DNA of 31,714 nucleotides from an uncultured Mediterranea sp. (GTDB lineage: Bacteria; Bacteroidota; Bacteroidia; Bacteroidales; Bacteroidaceae), in the NCBI GenBank assembly GCA_946007445.1, contig CAMGAL010000001.1, forward strand, positions 1 through 31,714, in the 5' to 3' direction. Each line of letters starts with the position of its first letter. Within the stretch, counting starts at the first letter, position 1. A program made the translations under genes and the position numbers. This document shows, in pieces, positions 1 to 8,422 of this stretch. The notes below the pieces were generated by a model. The model had not been told where the DNA came from and did not search any database. It saw only the letters and a list, made by a program, of their open reading frames with translations.

Positions 1-197
1 GTCCTAAATCACATGTAGATGGCCGGATTTATTTTACAGATAATACTTATACAATTCATCATTTTGCTGGGAGTTGGCAACCCAAATCTTTAAGAATAGG
101 AAAAAAAATTAGATGGATTATTGGGGAGAGAATGTATCTTCTATTGGTGAATGTTATTAGGTGGATGTCAGGGAAAAAAATAGTTGATGCTATATAA
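1..197 (+). CDS. Glycosyltransferase, C-terminal fragment (GT32-like), 5' end outside window
   Basis: Reading from base 3, the frame is open for 64 codons and stops with TAA at 195-197. The fragment contains YTIHHFAGSW about 20 residues in. An aromatic/His-rich 'IHHxAGSW' segment of this kind is characteristic of the C-terminal end of GT32-type sugar transferases in capsule and O-antigen loci. It is followed by a Lys-rich amphipathic tail that could lie against the inner face of the membrane. The catalytic DXD part lies upstream and is not in the window. The base composition is very AT-rich, as in the four genes that follow, and it is evidently part of the same polysaccharide operon. The family call rests only on this tail. 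Confidence 0.6.
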   Translation, partial: PKSHVDGRIYFTDNTYTIHHFAGSWQPKSLRIGKKIRWIIGERMYLLLVNVIRWMSGKKIVDAI

Positions 198-255
198 TGG
201 TAGGGGTATTATTACTGAATTTTTTTTTTTATTCCGTCTTAATAAATGATAGATT

Positions 256-1323
256 ATGAACTCAATGAAGACTATATTGTTCGTAATGCCTGCCCAGTAT
301 GGTTATCATACTGATTCATATAAGTATTGTGAGCTATTATCAGAAAAATACGATGTTGTATATTTAGGCATTTATGTTGGTAAGCCTATTAGAGAGTCGA
401 AAAGTGTCCATATATATCATATTGATATATCTCGATGTTATTTTTGGCGGTATTCCATGCTAAAGCAAGTCTTTCTACTAAAAAGGAAACACTCTTTTGA
501 TGTTTCTTTTATTTATTCTTTCCCTCTTTGCTCTTTATTTTTATTCCTTTTAGGTAGAGATAAAACTCTGATGGATATTAGAACTTCTTTTGTAGAAGGA
601 AAATTTAAGTCGAAGATTCTAAATTGCTTGTTGACTATTGAGTCATGCATGTTTAAACGAATTTCAGTAATTTCGTGGGGAGTAGCAGATTTTTTACATC
701 TCAATTTGAAGAAATGTAGATTGTTACCGTTAGGCGGTGATAAAGTGCCATTCTATCCGAAAGAAAAATTCCCGCTATCTTTGCTTTATGTAGGGACTTT
801 TTATGATAGATTTATCGAGACTACAGTTCAAGGAGTTGCAATCTTTATCAAAAACAACCCATTGTTGGCCATAAAATATACAATAATAGGGTTTGGAACA
901 GAATCTGAAGTAAAAAAAATTCGGCATTCAATAGAAGAATATCATCTTGAGGGTGTTGTGACCTATGTAGGAGAACGGAGACATGAAGAATTGATTCCTT
1001 ATTTTAAGTCTCATAATATTGGCGTTTCGTATATTCCTTTAACCGATTATTATGATTGTCAACCTCCTACTAAAACGTATGAGTATCTTTTGAATAGTAT
1101 GCTAGTTTTGGCTACTCCTACTTCCGAGAACGCAAAGGTAATTAATGTTACGAATGGAATACTCTCTGAAGATGATTCTGCAGAAAGCTTTTCAAAGGGG
1201 TTAGAAAAGCTGTATGCTGAGAATCATTTATTTAATTTCAAATCAATATACCTTAATGCCCAACGATATACCTGGAATAATATTGTTGATAGGTATCTTG
1301 TTCCACTAATTGAAAATGTATAA
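256..1323 (+). CDS. Glycosyltransferase, GT4/GT-B type, polysaccharide biosynthesis
   Basis: A 355-residue protein that probably transfers a sugar from a nucleotide-sugar donor to a growing lipid-linked repeat unit at the cytoplasmic face of the inner membrane. The N-terminus (KTILFVMPAQYG) resembles the first Rossmann strand of GT-B enzymes. The C-terminal half has a weak donor-binding signature, PPTKTYEYLLNSMLVLAT at about residues 273-290, the place where GT4 enzymes carry their E-x7-E motif. Start 256 is the first ATG in frame; a second ATG at 265 gives MKTILF and is an equally good start. There is no clear Shine-Dalgarno sequence, which is normal in Bacteroidetes. The next gene begins three bases after the stop. 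AT-rich codon use marks it as part of the variable cassette. The sugar specificity cannot be read from the sequence. Confidence 0.72.
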   Translation: MNSMKTILFVMPAQYGYHTDSYKYCELLSEKYDVVYLGIYVGKPIRESKSVHIYHIDISRCYFWRYSMLKQVFLLKRKHSFDVSFIYSFPLCSLFLFLLGRDKTLMDIRTSFVEGKFKSKILNCLLTIESCMFKRISVISWGVADFLHLNLKKCRLLPLGGDKVPFYPKEKFPLSLLYVGTFYDRFIETTVQGVAIFIKNNPLLAIKYTIIGFGTESEVKKIRHSIEEYHLEGVVTYVGERRHEELIPYFKSHNIGVSYIPLTDYYDCQPPTKTYEYLLNSMLVLATPTSENAKVINVTNGILSEDDSAESFSKGLEKLYAENHLFNFKSIYLNAQRYTWNNIVDRYLVPLIENV

Positions 1324-1325
1324 AA

Positions 1326-2372
1326 ATGGTTGTTTCCATTGTATGTCTCCTTTTTTTTCTGAGCATATTTTGTTCGTTGACTTGTCCGAAAAGCCGATAC
1401 GAACAGCCCCTTCTAATCATCCTTACGATTTTGCTCATTTTTGTTGCCTCATTCCGAGATGGTGCTGATCACGACTATACTACTTATATCGAGTACTATA
1501 ATACAATCACCTCTGGTTTCTCTTATAGCGTAGAACCATCATTCCATTTAATTGCCAAAGTTGTCAAATATATTTTTTTTGATGAAGTCTTGATATTGTT
1601 TGCTATTTATGCAATCCTCGGAATAGGACTTAAAGCTTATGGCATTTACCAATTGACAGAGTTCAGATTTCTTTCGATAGTGACATATATATCATTTTAT
1701 TTCTTGATGCATGATTTGACACAAATGCGTGCAGGTATTGCAAGTGCTTTGCTTTTATTTTGCGTTAAACCGCTTTATGAAAGAAAATATGTTTTATTCT
1801 GTATATTAGTTACTATTGCTTCGCTATTTCATTATTCTGCTTTGGCTCTTATTCCTTTAGCATTTATTAATCCATATTCTTTGCAGAAGAAAATCTATTT
1901 GTTTTTGATACCTATAGGATATGCTTTATGTTTTGTACATTTGGATGTTACGGGATTATTATACTTAATACCTGTTGCTGATATCCAATCAAAAATACAA
2001 GCATATCTGTATTTACAATCGTACTCGGATGATGTTGAGATGCCCAATATCTTCAATGCCCTATTCTTAATTCGTTGTACTGTCGCAACGTTTTTAGTTT
2101 TTTATGCTGATTTATTGTTTGCAAGTAATAAATATGTGTATATCTTAATAAAGATTTATGTTTGGGGGCTATTTTCTTTTTTGATTTTTTCAAGTGTAGC
2201 GGGTTTTGCCTTTAGAATTAGTGAATTGTATGGTATTGTAGAGATTATTTTGCTGCCATATATTACTATCGTTTTTGTACAGAAAAAGTTAGCATATATA
2301 TTTCCTATCATGATATCGACGTTCATTTTATATATAGAACTCTTTTATGTTAAGCTGTTATCATTATCATAA
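1326..2372 (+). CDS. EpsG/Wzy-like polysaccharide polymerase (integral membrane)
   Basis: A 348-residue, strongly hydrophobic protein with about ten predicted membrane segments, starting two bases after the preceding stop codon. Near residues 40-55 it has ASFRDGADHDYTTYIEYY, the charged first periplasmic segment (R-x-G-x-D-Y-x-x-Y) that recurs in EpsG-family and O-antigen polymerases. These proteins join lipid-linked repeat units, after export, into the long polysaccharide chain. Its place among glycosyltransferases supports that role. The family is defined by topology and this short motif more than by sequence identity, so the call rests on hydropathy, motif and context. No flippase is visible in the window; one would be expected upstream. 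Confidence 0.72.
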   Translation: MVVSIVCLLFFLSIFCSLTCPKSRYEQPLLIILTILLIFVASFRDGADHDYTTYIEYYNTITSGFSYSVEPSFHLIAKVVKYIFFDEVLILFAIYAILGIGLKAYGIYQLTEFRFLSIVTYISFYFLMHDLTQMRAGIASALLLFCVKPLYERKYVLFCILVTIASLFHYSALALIPLAFINPYSLQKKIYLFLIPIGYALCFVHLDVTGLLYLIPVADIQSKIQAYLYLQSYSDDVEMPNIFNALFLIRCTVATFLVFYADLLFASNKYVYILIKIYVWGLFSFLIFSSVAGFAFRISELYGIVEIILLPYITIVFVQKKLAYIFPIMISTFILYIELFYVKLLSLS

Positions 2373-2375
2373 TGT

Positions 2376-3233
2376 ATGCGGGACATTAATTTGAATAATA
2401 CGTGTAGTGTGATTGTAACATACAATCCTGAAGCCTCTATTGTCGATAATATTAGAAAAATTGCTTCGTTTTCTTATAAAGTGGTAGTTGTCGATAACGC
2501 TTCATACAATATCTCCTCATTACTGAATACATTGAAAAATGAGATTAATAATATTTGCATTATCGAGAATCTTTCAAATTTAGGAATTGCGAAAGCTCTA
2601 AATATAGGCATTAAATATGCATTGCAATTTGCTCCCAATTGGATTTTTACTTTTGATCAAGACTCGCTTCCAAGTGATGATTTCTTGTCTGCATATAATA
2701 TTGCATTATCTAGTCTCTCAGTAGATAAAGTTGGTCTTCTTTCCTGTTGTTTTTCAGATGCACCATGTCCTGCTCCAAAGAATATCTCTGTTAAAAAGAA
2801 ACATACTATTATTACGTCTGGGTGTCTTCATAACACTGATATTTTTTCTAAGGTTGGTTTTTATAATGAGTCGTTATTTATTGATTGTGTAGATTTTGAT
2901 TATAGTCTTCGTGTTGCAAAAGCAGGGTTTAGCACTTATCGTATCAGTCAATGTTTGCTATTACATCATCTTGGTAATCCGCTATCTAGAAAGTTTTTGT
3001 TTTGGAAAATATCAAGTACAAATCACTCACTAATGCGAAGGTACTATATGAGTAGGAATCATTTCTATTTATCAAAGGTCTATTTTACATCTTTTCCTTT
3101 ATATATTATTAAAAAAAATATATACTTTGCATTTATGATACTGCAACTTTTGTTTGTTGAAACAAATAGGAGAGAGAAAGTGTTAATTATGTGGAAAGGA
3201 TTTAAAGACGCCTTTAGTTTTATTTGCTTGTAA
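2376..3233 (+). CDS. Glycosyltransferase family 2, rhamnosyltransferase-like
   Basis: A 285-residue GT-A fold enzyme. The N-terminal part shows the GT2 pattern: SVIVTYNPEASIVDNI at about residues 11-26, VVVDNAS at about 37-43, and then NLGIAKALNIGI. The metal-binding region is FTFDQDSLPSDD at about residues 91-102. The FDQDS form and the later DCVDFDYSLR segment are typical of the rhamnosyltransferase (WbbL/RfbN-like) branch of GT2. The C-terminus is hydrophobic and could associate with the membrane. The gene lies three bases after the polymerase gene, and its stop codon directly abuts the next ATG, so the genes are translationally packed in one operon. Rhamnose as substrate is an inference from subfamily resemblance only. 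Confidence 0.78.
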   Translation: MRDINLNNTCSVIVTYNPEASIVDNIRKIASFSYKVVVVDNASYNISSLLNTLKNEINNICIIENLSNLGIAKALNIGIKYALQFAPNWIFTFDQDSLPSDDFLSAYNIALSSLSVDKVGLLSCCFSDAPCPAPKNISVKKKHTIITSGCLHNTDIFSKVGFYNESLFIDCVDFDYSLRVAKAGFSTYRISQCLLLHHLGNPLSRKFLFWKISSTNHSLMRRYYMSRNHFYLSKVYFTSFPLYIIKKNIYFAFMILQLLFVETNRREKVLIMWKGFKDAFSFICL

Positions 3234-3962
3234 ATGAAAGTATCAATATGTATCGCCACCTATAACGGTCAAAAGTATCTTAAAGCACAATTGGATTCAA
3301 TCATATCTCAATTGTCACTTGATGATGAGATTATCATTTCAGATGATGGCTCTTCTGATGATACTCTTTCAATTATTAGTGCATATAAAGACTCTAGAAT
3401 TAAAATAATACATAATCAATTTGAACATGGATATACCCCCAATTTTGAGAATGCTTTAAGACATTCTTCTGGTGATATAATTGTACTCTCGGATCAGGAT
3501 GATGTCTGGATGCCTAATAAACTATCTGTTATAAAAGATGATTTGAAAAATGCTGGTATGGTTGTGTCAGATGCAATAGTTACAGATTCAGAATTGAATA
3601 TAATTTCTGATTCGTTTTGGAAGTTATCCTCACCATATCATTCTTTTTGGGGGAATATCCTTCGCTTTTCGTATCTTGGTTGTTGTTTAGCTTTTCATCG
3701 AAAGGTATTAGATGTAGCTCTGCCGTTTCCAGCTAAACATTTGCTGGCTACACATGATAATTGGCTATTTTTAGTGGGTGTCTCATTTTTTTGTGTATGT
3801 TTTGAATCAAAACCATTAATTAAATATAGAAGGCATAATCAAAATACGTCAAATGGATGTTTGGCTAAATCAACAAATTCTGTTTGGTTCATGTTTAAAT
3901 ATAGAGTATATTTAGTTGGGCATATTTTGATTCGTAAAATTCATCATTTGTTGCCCCTGTAG
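3234..3962 (+). CDS. Glycosyltransferase family 2
   Basis: A 242-residue GT2 enzyme whose ATG directly follows the previous stop codon. It shows SICIATYNGQKYLKAQLDSI at residues 4-23, then IIISDDGSSDDT at about 43-54 and the VLSDQDDVWMPNK block at about 85-97. Those Asp residues bind the metal ion and nucleotide-sugar. The SDQDDVW form is common in transferases of the variable parts of Bacteroides capsule loci and of streptococcal rhamnan loci. The protein is short (usual length about 300), ending soon after an R-rich RRHNQNTSNG segment. It is the last gene of the very AT-rich stretch; only four bases separate it from the GC-rich gene that follows. Confidence 0.8.
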   Translation: MKVSICIATYNGQKYLKAQLDSIISQLSLDDEIIISDDGSSDDTLSIISAYKDSRIKIIHNQFEHGYTPNFENALRHSSGDIIVLSDQDDVWMPNKLSVIKDDLKNAGMVVSDAIVTDSELNIISDSFWKLSSPYHSFWGNILRFSYLGCCLAFHRKVLDVALPFPAKHLLATHDNWLFLVGVSFFCVCFESKPLIKYRRHNQNTSNGCLAKSTNSVWFMFKYRVYLVGHILIRKIHHLLPL

Positions 3963-3966
3963 AATT

Positions 3967-4734
3967 ATGAAGATATCAATCATAACTGTAACCTATAACA
4001 GCGCAGCGACCCTCCGCGATACAATGGATTCGGTGCTGGCACAGACTTACCCAAACATTGAATATATCTTGGTGGATGGGGCTTCAAAAGATGGCACTGT
4101 AGACATCATCCGAGAGTATGAACCACGGTTCGAGGGGCGTATGCGTTGGGTTAGCGAGAAAGATAAGGGGCTTTATGACGCCATGAACAAGGGAATCCGG
4201 ATGGCTACAGGGGATGTAGTGGGAATTATTAATTCGGATGACTTCTATCATCGGACGGATGTGATTGGTCGGGTGGCCGAGGCTTTTTCTGATGTAGAGG
4301 TACAGGCTGTGTATGGAGATATCCGCTTTGTGAATCCTGACAACTTGGATAAAACAGTGCGTTACTATTCATCCAAGAACTTCTCGGTGAAGAGATTCCG
4401 CTATGGCTTCATGCCGGCACACCCTTCTTTCTTCACTTATAAACGTTATTTTGAGGAGTATGGCTATTATAAGACGGATTACCGAATAGCGGCTGACTAT
4501 GAGTTGTTGACTCGTTTCCTGGCGGCTCATCATCTGCGGGCAAAGTACCTGAATCTGGATTTTATGAAGATGCGTACCGGTGGGGTGAGTACGGCTTCGC
4601 TGAAGAGCAACATCCTGCTAAATCAAGAGATTGTACGGGCTTGCAGGGAGAATGGTATATGGACATGTATGCCTCTGCTGTTCCTTAAGTATTTTGTGAA
4701 AGTATTTGAACTGGTTTTTACGCGAAACGAATGA
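3967..4734 (+). CDS. Glycosyltransferase family 2 (WcaA/PGL-type), conserved locus end
   Basis: A 255-residue GT2 enzyme. It shows SIITVTYNSAATLRDTMDSV at residues 4-23, YILVDGASKDGT at about 33-44, SEKDKGLYDAMNKGI at about 63-77 and the DXD-like INSDDFY at about 88-94. The KGLYDAMNKG form belongs to a subfamily very common in Bacteroides capsule loci, where it is often the last transferase before an epimerase and an undecaprenyl-phosphate transferase, exactly as here. Codon use switches to GC-rich at this gene, unlike the five transferase and polymerase genes before it. The TGA stop is followed after one base by the next ATG. The protein likely adds the second sugar of the repeat unit, but that order is inferred from position alone. 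Confidence 0.82.
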   Translation: MKISIITVTYNSAATLRDTMDSVLAQTYPNIEYILVDGASKDGTVDIIREYEPRFEGRMRWVSEKDKGLYDAMNKGIRMATGDVVGIINSDDFYHRTDVIGRVAEAFSDVEVQAVYGDIRFVNPDNLDKTVRYYSSKNFSVKRFRYGFMPAHPSFFTYKRYFEEYGYYKTDYRIAADYELLTRFLAAHHLRAKYLNLDFMKMRTGGVSTASLKSNILLNQEIVRACRENGIWTCMPLLFLKYFVKVFELVFTRNE

Positions 4735-4735
4735 G

Positions 4736-5704
4736 ATGAATATATTAATTACCGGAATACATGGTTTTGTGGGTTCCAACTTGGTGAAGGCCATGATGGA
4801 ACGCCACACGATTTATGGACTGGATATCGTGGCGCCTCAAAAAGAGGGGGTGGTGAAGACGTTCTCATGGGACAATCTGGGTGATATGGCCAAGAAACCG
4901 GAGGAGTTTCCGGCGTTTGATGCCATCATTCATCTGGCTGGAAAGGCTCATGATACAAAGAATCAGTCAGAGGCTCAAGTCTATTTTGATATTAATACTG
5001 GATTGACTCAGAAGGCCTTTGATTATTTTTTGCTATCCTCTGCCTCTCGTTTCATCTTTTTCAGTTCGGTGAAAGCTGCTGCTGATATGGTTTTGGGAGA
5101 TGTGCTGACGGAAGATGTGGTGCCTGCTCCGAAAGGTCCGTATGGTGAAAGCAAGATAGCAGCGGAGAAATATATTTTGGGTAAGGAGGCTGAAGCGGCT
5201 CGACTGCATAAACGCGTCTATATCCTGAGGCCGTGCATGATTCATGGACCTGGCAATAAGGGAAACTTGAATTTGCTCTATGGAGTGGTGCGCAAGGGAA
5301 TACCTTGGCCGTTGGGTAGCTATGAGAACCGTCGTTCGTTTACTTCTATCGGGAACCTTTGCTTTGCTGTGGAGGGATTGGTCACCAAAGATGCACCGGG
5401 AGGTATTTACCACATAGGTGATGATGAAGCGCTGTCGACCAACGAGTTGATTGCGTTGATGTGTGAGGTGTTGGGACGAAAACCGCATATTTGGAGATGG
5501 AACAAAGGGCTGATGGAGTCGTGTGCCAGAGTGGGTACAGTGTTGCATCTGCCTCTGAACTCGGAACGCCTGCGCAAACTGACGGAGAATTATGTGGTGA
5601 GCAATGCCAAATTGAAGCAGGCGTTAGGTATTGACCGGATGCGGGTTTGGGCTGCCGATGGCTTCCGGGATACGAATGCGTCGTTTACTCAAACTAAGAA
5701 TTAA
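4736..5704 (+). CDS. NAD-dependent epimerase/dehydratase (WbpV/WcaG-like sugar-nucleotide reductase)
   Basis: A 322-residue extended short-chain dehydrogenase. The chosen start gives MNILITGIHGFVGSN, with the TGxxGFxG dinucleotide-binding loop right at the N-terminus. An upstream in-frame ATG at 4706 would add ten residues that overlap the previous gene and is unlikely. Catalytic residues are Ser110/111 (FFSS) and the Tyr136-x3-Lys140 pair in YGESK. In Bacteroides capsule loci and in Pseudomonas/Rhizobium O-antigen loci, an enzyme of this type next to a WecA/WbpL transferase makes UDP-N-acetylquinovosamine or UDP-N-acetylfucosamine, the first sugar placed on undecaprenyl phosphate. That substrate is inferred from the pairing; a plain UDP-sugar 4-epimerase is the alternative. 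The next gene begins 27 bases downstream. Confidence 0.8.
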   Translation: MNILITGIHGFVGSNLVKAMMERHTIYGLDIVAPQKEGVVKTFSWDNLGDMAKKPEEFPAFDAIIHLAGKAHDTKNQSEAQVYFDINTGLTQKAFDYFLLSSASRFIFFSSVKAAADMVLGDVLTEDVVPAPKGPYGESKIAAEKYILGKEAEAARLHKRVYILRPCMIHGPGNKGNLNLLYGVVRKGIPWPLGSYENRRSFTSIGNLCFAVEGLVTKDAPGGIYHIGDDEALSTNELIALMCEVLGRKPHIWRWNKGLMESCARVGTVLHLPLNSERLRKLTENYVVSNAKLKQALGIDRMRVWAADGFRDTNASFTQTKN

Positions 5705-5731
5705 TTTTTCTACCTACCTCAGCGAACGATT

Positions 5732-6682
5732 ATGTTTTATTACATTCTTATTCTACTCCTCCTCACCGTCGCCGAGCTACTCTACTTCAAGGTGGCCGAC
5801 AAGTGCAACATCATTGACAAACCCAACCAGCGGAGTAGTCATACACGGATTACCTTGCGGGGTGGGGGAATCATCTTCTACTTTGGAGCGTTGCTCTATT
5901 TCATAGCGAGTGGAGGGGAGTATCCGTGGATGATGGCGGCGCTGACGCTGGTGTCGTTCATCAGCTTTTGGGACGATGTGCGGTCGGTGCCTCAGGGCAT
6001 CAGGCTGCTGTTTCACTTCTCGGCCATGGGGCTGATGTTTGTCCAGTGGGGCTTGTTCTCGCTGTCGTGGATATGGGTCGTGGTGGCCTTGATAGTCTGT
6101 ACGGGCATCATCAATGCCTACAACTTCATGGACGGCATCAATGGCATCACGGGTGGCTATTCGTTGGTCATCTTGACTCTCTTAGCGTATGTCAATCGCA
6201 TGAGGGTGCCGTTTGTGGAGGAGAGCTTCATTGGTACGTTGCTTTGTGCCGTGATTGTGTTCTGCTTCTTCAACTTCCGGAAGCGGGCCAAGTGCTTTGC
6301 CGGCGATGTGGGTTCGGTGAGCATTGCCTTCGTGCTGCTGTTTCTGTTGGGCAAGCTGGTGGTGGTGACGCAAGACCTCAGCTGGCTGGTGCTGCTGGCT
6401 GTGTATGGAGTGGATAGTGTGCTGACCATCGTACACCGGCTGATGCTGCACGAGAACATCGGCCTGCCCCATCGGAAGCATCTCTATCAGCTGATGGCCA
6501 ATGAACTGAAGATTCCGCATGTGGTGGTCTCCTCTGTCTATATGGGAGTGCAGGCCGTTGTGGCTGTGGGCTATCTGGCAATTCCCGTCAATGGCTATCT
6601 CTATCTGGCCACGGTGGTGGCCTTGCTGAGCGGTGCCTATGTGGGCTTCATGAAGAAGTATTACCACCTGCACCAAGGCTAA
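5732..6682 (+). CDS. Undecaprenyl-phosphate N-acetylaminosugar-1-phosphate transferase, WecA/WbpL (MraY) family
   Basis: A 316-residue polytopic membrane enzyme that starts surface polysaccharide synthesis by moving an N-acetylaminosugar-1-phosphate from its UDP carrier to undecaprenyl phosphate. All family landmarks are visible: DKPNQRSSHTR at residues 29-39 followed by RGGGI, the Asp pair WDDV at 80-83, NAYNFMDGING at 128-138 with Asp134, GDVGS at 191-195, and the basic cytoplasmic loop PHRKH at 246-250. About ten to eleven membrane segments are predicted. It closes the polysaccharide operon; its TAA at 6680-6682 sits only four bases from the 3' end of a convergent gene. Together with the preceding epimerase it forms the conserved end of the locus. 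The amino sugar used (probably QuiNAc, FucNAc or GlcNAc) is not certain. Confidence 0.88.
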   Translation: MFYYILILLLLTVAELLYFKVADKCNIIDKPNQRSSHTRITLRGGGIIFYFGALLYFIASGGEYPWMMAALTLVSFISFWDDVRSVPQGIRLLFHFSAMGLMFVQWGLFSLSWIWVVVALIVCTGIINAYNFMDGINGITGGYSLVILTLLAYVNRMRVPFVEESFIGTLLCAVIVFCFFNFRKRAKCFAGDVGSVSIAFVLLFLLGKLVVVTQDLSWLVLLAVYGVDSVLTIVHRLMLHENIGLPHRKHLYQLMANELKIPHVVVSSVYMGVQAVVAVGYLAIPVNGYLYLATVVALLSGAYVGFMKKYYHLHQG

Positions 6683-6703
6683 GAGGTCAGTCTTTGACCT
6701 CTT
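6681..6703. terminator. Hairpin across two convergent stop codons
   Basis: AAGAGGTCA at 6681-6689 pairs perfectly with TGACCTCTT at 6695-6703 around a five-base loop, a 9-bp stem. It covers the last bases of the plus-strand transferase gene (TAA 6680-6682) and the stop codon of the minus-strand ligase (6687-6689). A run of T is absent on both sides, so it is not a classical intrinsic terminator. A bidirectional stop or transcript-end stabiliser is the most likely role. Confidence 0.5.
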
Positions 6704-8354
6704 GGTACATGAACCGCTTGATGCTCTTCTTGGCGGTCTTCTCAAATTCCTCGAAGTGAATCTTCACCTTCGTAATCTGGCAATAGGCCGGTAACGACTG
6801 GTTCAGCTCTACCCGGTTCTGCTCCATGGCATCCTCGATGTCGCTCTGCTGGAGGCCGTGGGCAAAGGCATCGTCGAAATCCGGAAAAATCAGAGCCACC
6901 AACTTGTTCTATTGCAAGACTATCAGCGACTCGGCCACGTAGGGCATGTTGTTGAGCTTGCTTTCAATCTCTTCCGGATAAATGTTCTGTCCGCTGGCGG
7001 TGAGCAGCATGTTCTTGCTCCGTCCGCGCACGGTGACGTGGCCTTCGCTGTCCATGATGCCCAGGTCGCCGGTGTGGAGCCAGCCATTGACGTCGATGAT
7101 TTGTGCCGTGGCTTCGGGATTCTTGTAATATCCCAACATCAGATTCTCGCCGCGGCAGATGATTTCGCCGGCCTCCTTCTGGGGGTCGGATGAGTCGATG
7201 CGCACCTCCATCTGCGAGGCGGCCCGTCCGCAAGAGCCTAAGCGCAGCCGGTCCCAACGGCTGGAGCAGATGATGGGGCCGCACTCGGTCATGCCATAGG
7301 CAATGGTGTAGGGGAAGCCGATGCTGTGCAGGAAGCGCTCCACGTCTGCATTGAAGGGGGCACCGCCGATGATGATTTCATCGAAATTGCCTCCGAACAC
7401 CGCTTTCGACTTGCGGCAGATCTCCGCTTTGATTTTATCGTTGATGACGGGCATACGCAGCAGTAGCTTGCCCAGGCGGTTGTCGATGAGGGGCAGGATG
7501 TCTTTCTTGATGATTTTCTCGACAATGAGCGGCACGCTGGATATGATGCGTGGCCGAATCTCGGAGAAAGACTGGGCAATGATCTTGGGCGACGGCATCC
7601 GGGTGAGAAAGTAGAGGTGGGCACCGGCCACGAAGCCGAAGAGGAAGTCATAGACCATGCCGAACACATGTCCCAAGGGAAGCATGGAGACGATGTGGTC
7701 GCCCGGACGGATGGGCAGCATCTCGCGGCAATAACGGATGTTGGAGAGGATGCTGCGATAGGGCAGCATGACTCCCTTGGAGTAGCCTGTCGTGCCGGAG
7801 GTGTAGTTGATGATGACCAACTCCTCGGGCGACTGCTCCTTGCGATAGCAGATGTGCTCGGGGCGGAAGTTCTTGGGGTAGCGCTGCCCGTAGAGGACGT
7901 TGCGCGTCTCCATCGCCTCCTTCAGTCGAGGGTTGCGACATACCAACAGGGAGAAATCGTTGAGCTGGATGATGCCTTGTAAGGCGGGCATGGCCTCTTC
8001 ATTGAGGTTCTCCCACACCTGGTCGCCCACCAGCAGCAGTTTGGCCTCCGAGTGGTTGACGATGTTGTGGACGTTGTCGGCCTTGAATTCATGCAGGATG
8101 GGGACTATGACCGCGCCGTAGGTGATGGTGGCCAGGAAGCTGACCGCCCAATGGGCACTGTTGCGGCCGCAGAGGGCCACTTTGTCGCCGGGTTGCAACC
8201 CCATTTGCTCAAATACCAGATGGAATTTAGCTATTTTGCGGGCCCCATCCTTGTATTGCAGGGTGATGCCTTTGTAGTCGGTCAAAGCATCCAGGTCCCA
8301 GTTGCGGATGATGCTTTGTTCTATATATTCGATGAATAGTTTGTCAGGTTCCAT
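6687..8354 (-). pseudogene. AMP-forming long-chain acyl-CoA ligase, interrupted by an in-frame TAG
   Basis: The intact reading frame would be 554 residues plus one stop. Residues 1-481 (8354 down to 6912) show an adenylate-forming enzyme: TSGTTGYSKG at 185-194 (AMP/phosphate loop), YGMTE, and GWLHTGDLG near the C-terminal hinge. A TAG then occurs at 6911-6909, followed in the same frame by 73 clean codons to a TGA at 6689-6687. That tail continues the family sequence (NKLVALIFPDF...) and holds KTAKKSIKRF, where the family keeps its C-terminal catalytic Lys. The 481-residue product would therefore lack adenylation function. Start: the frame extends to a GTG at 8369, but the ATG at 8354 gives MEPDKLF and a sensible distance from the promoter at 8388-8395. 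A single substitution in a Glu, Gln or Lys codon explains the TAG; sequencing error or readthrough remain possible. Confidence 0.85.
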
Positions 8355-8387
8355 TGGCTTAAAATGCACACTTTAGTAAAAACTGCG

Positions 8388-8419
8388 CAAAGATAGGGCA
8401 TCTGCGGTAGTTGTGCAAG
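8388..8419 (-). promoter_or_regulatory. Bacteroidetes-type promoter of the acyl-CoA ligase gene
   Basis: On the minus strand, TATCTTTG (8395-8388) matches the -7 consensus TAnnTTTG, preceded after 20 bases by CTTG (8419-8416) at the -33 position. Transcription would begin near 8383, about 29 bases before the ATG at 8354 and only about 14 before the GTG at 8369, which favours the ATG. Confidence 0.6.
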
Positions 8420-8422
8420 CGT

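Noticed and set aside
220..230. Run of eleven T before the GT4-like gene, possible phase-variable tract
   Set aside because: It lies between genes in a very AT-rich region, not inside a coding frame or at promoter spacing, so slippage would have no clear effect.
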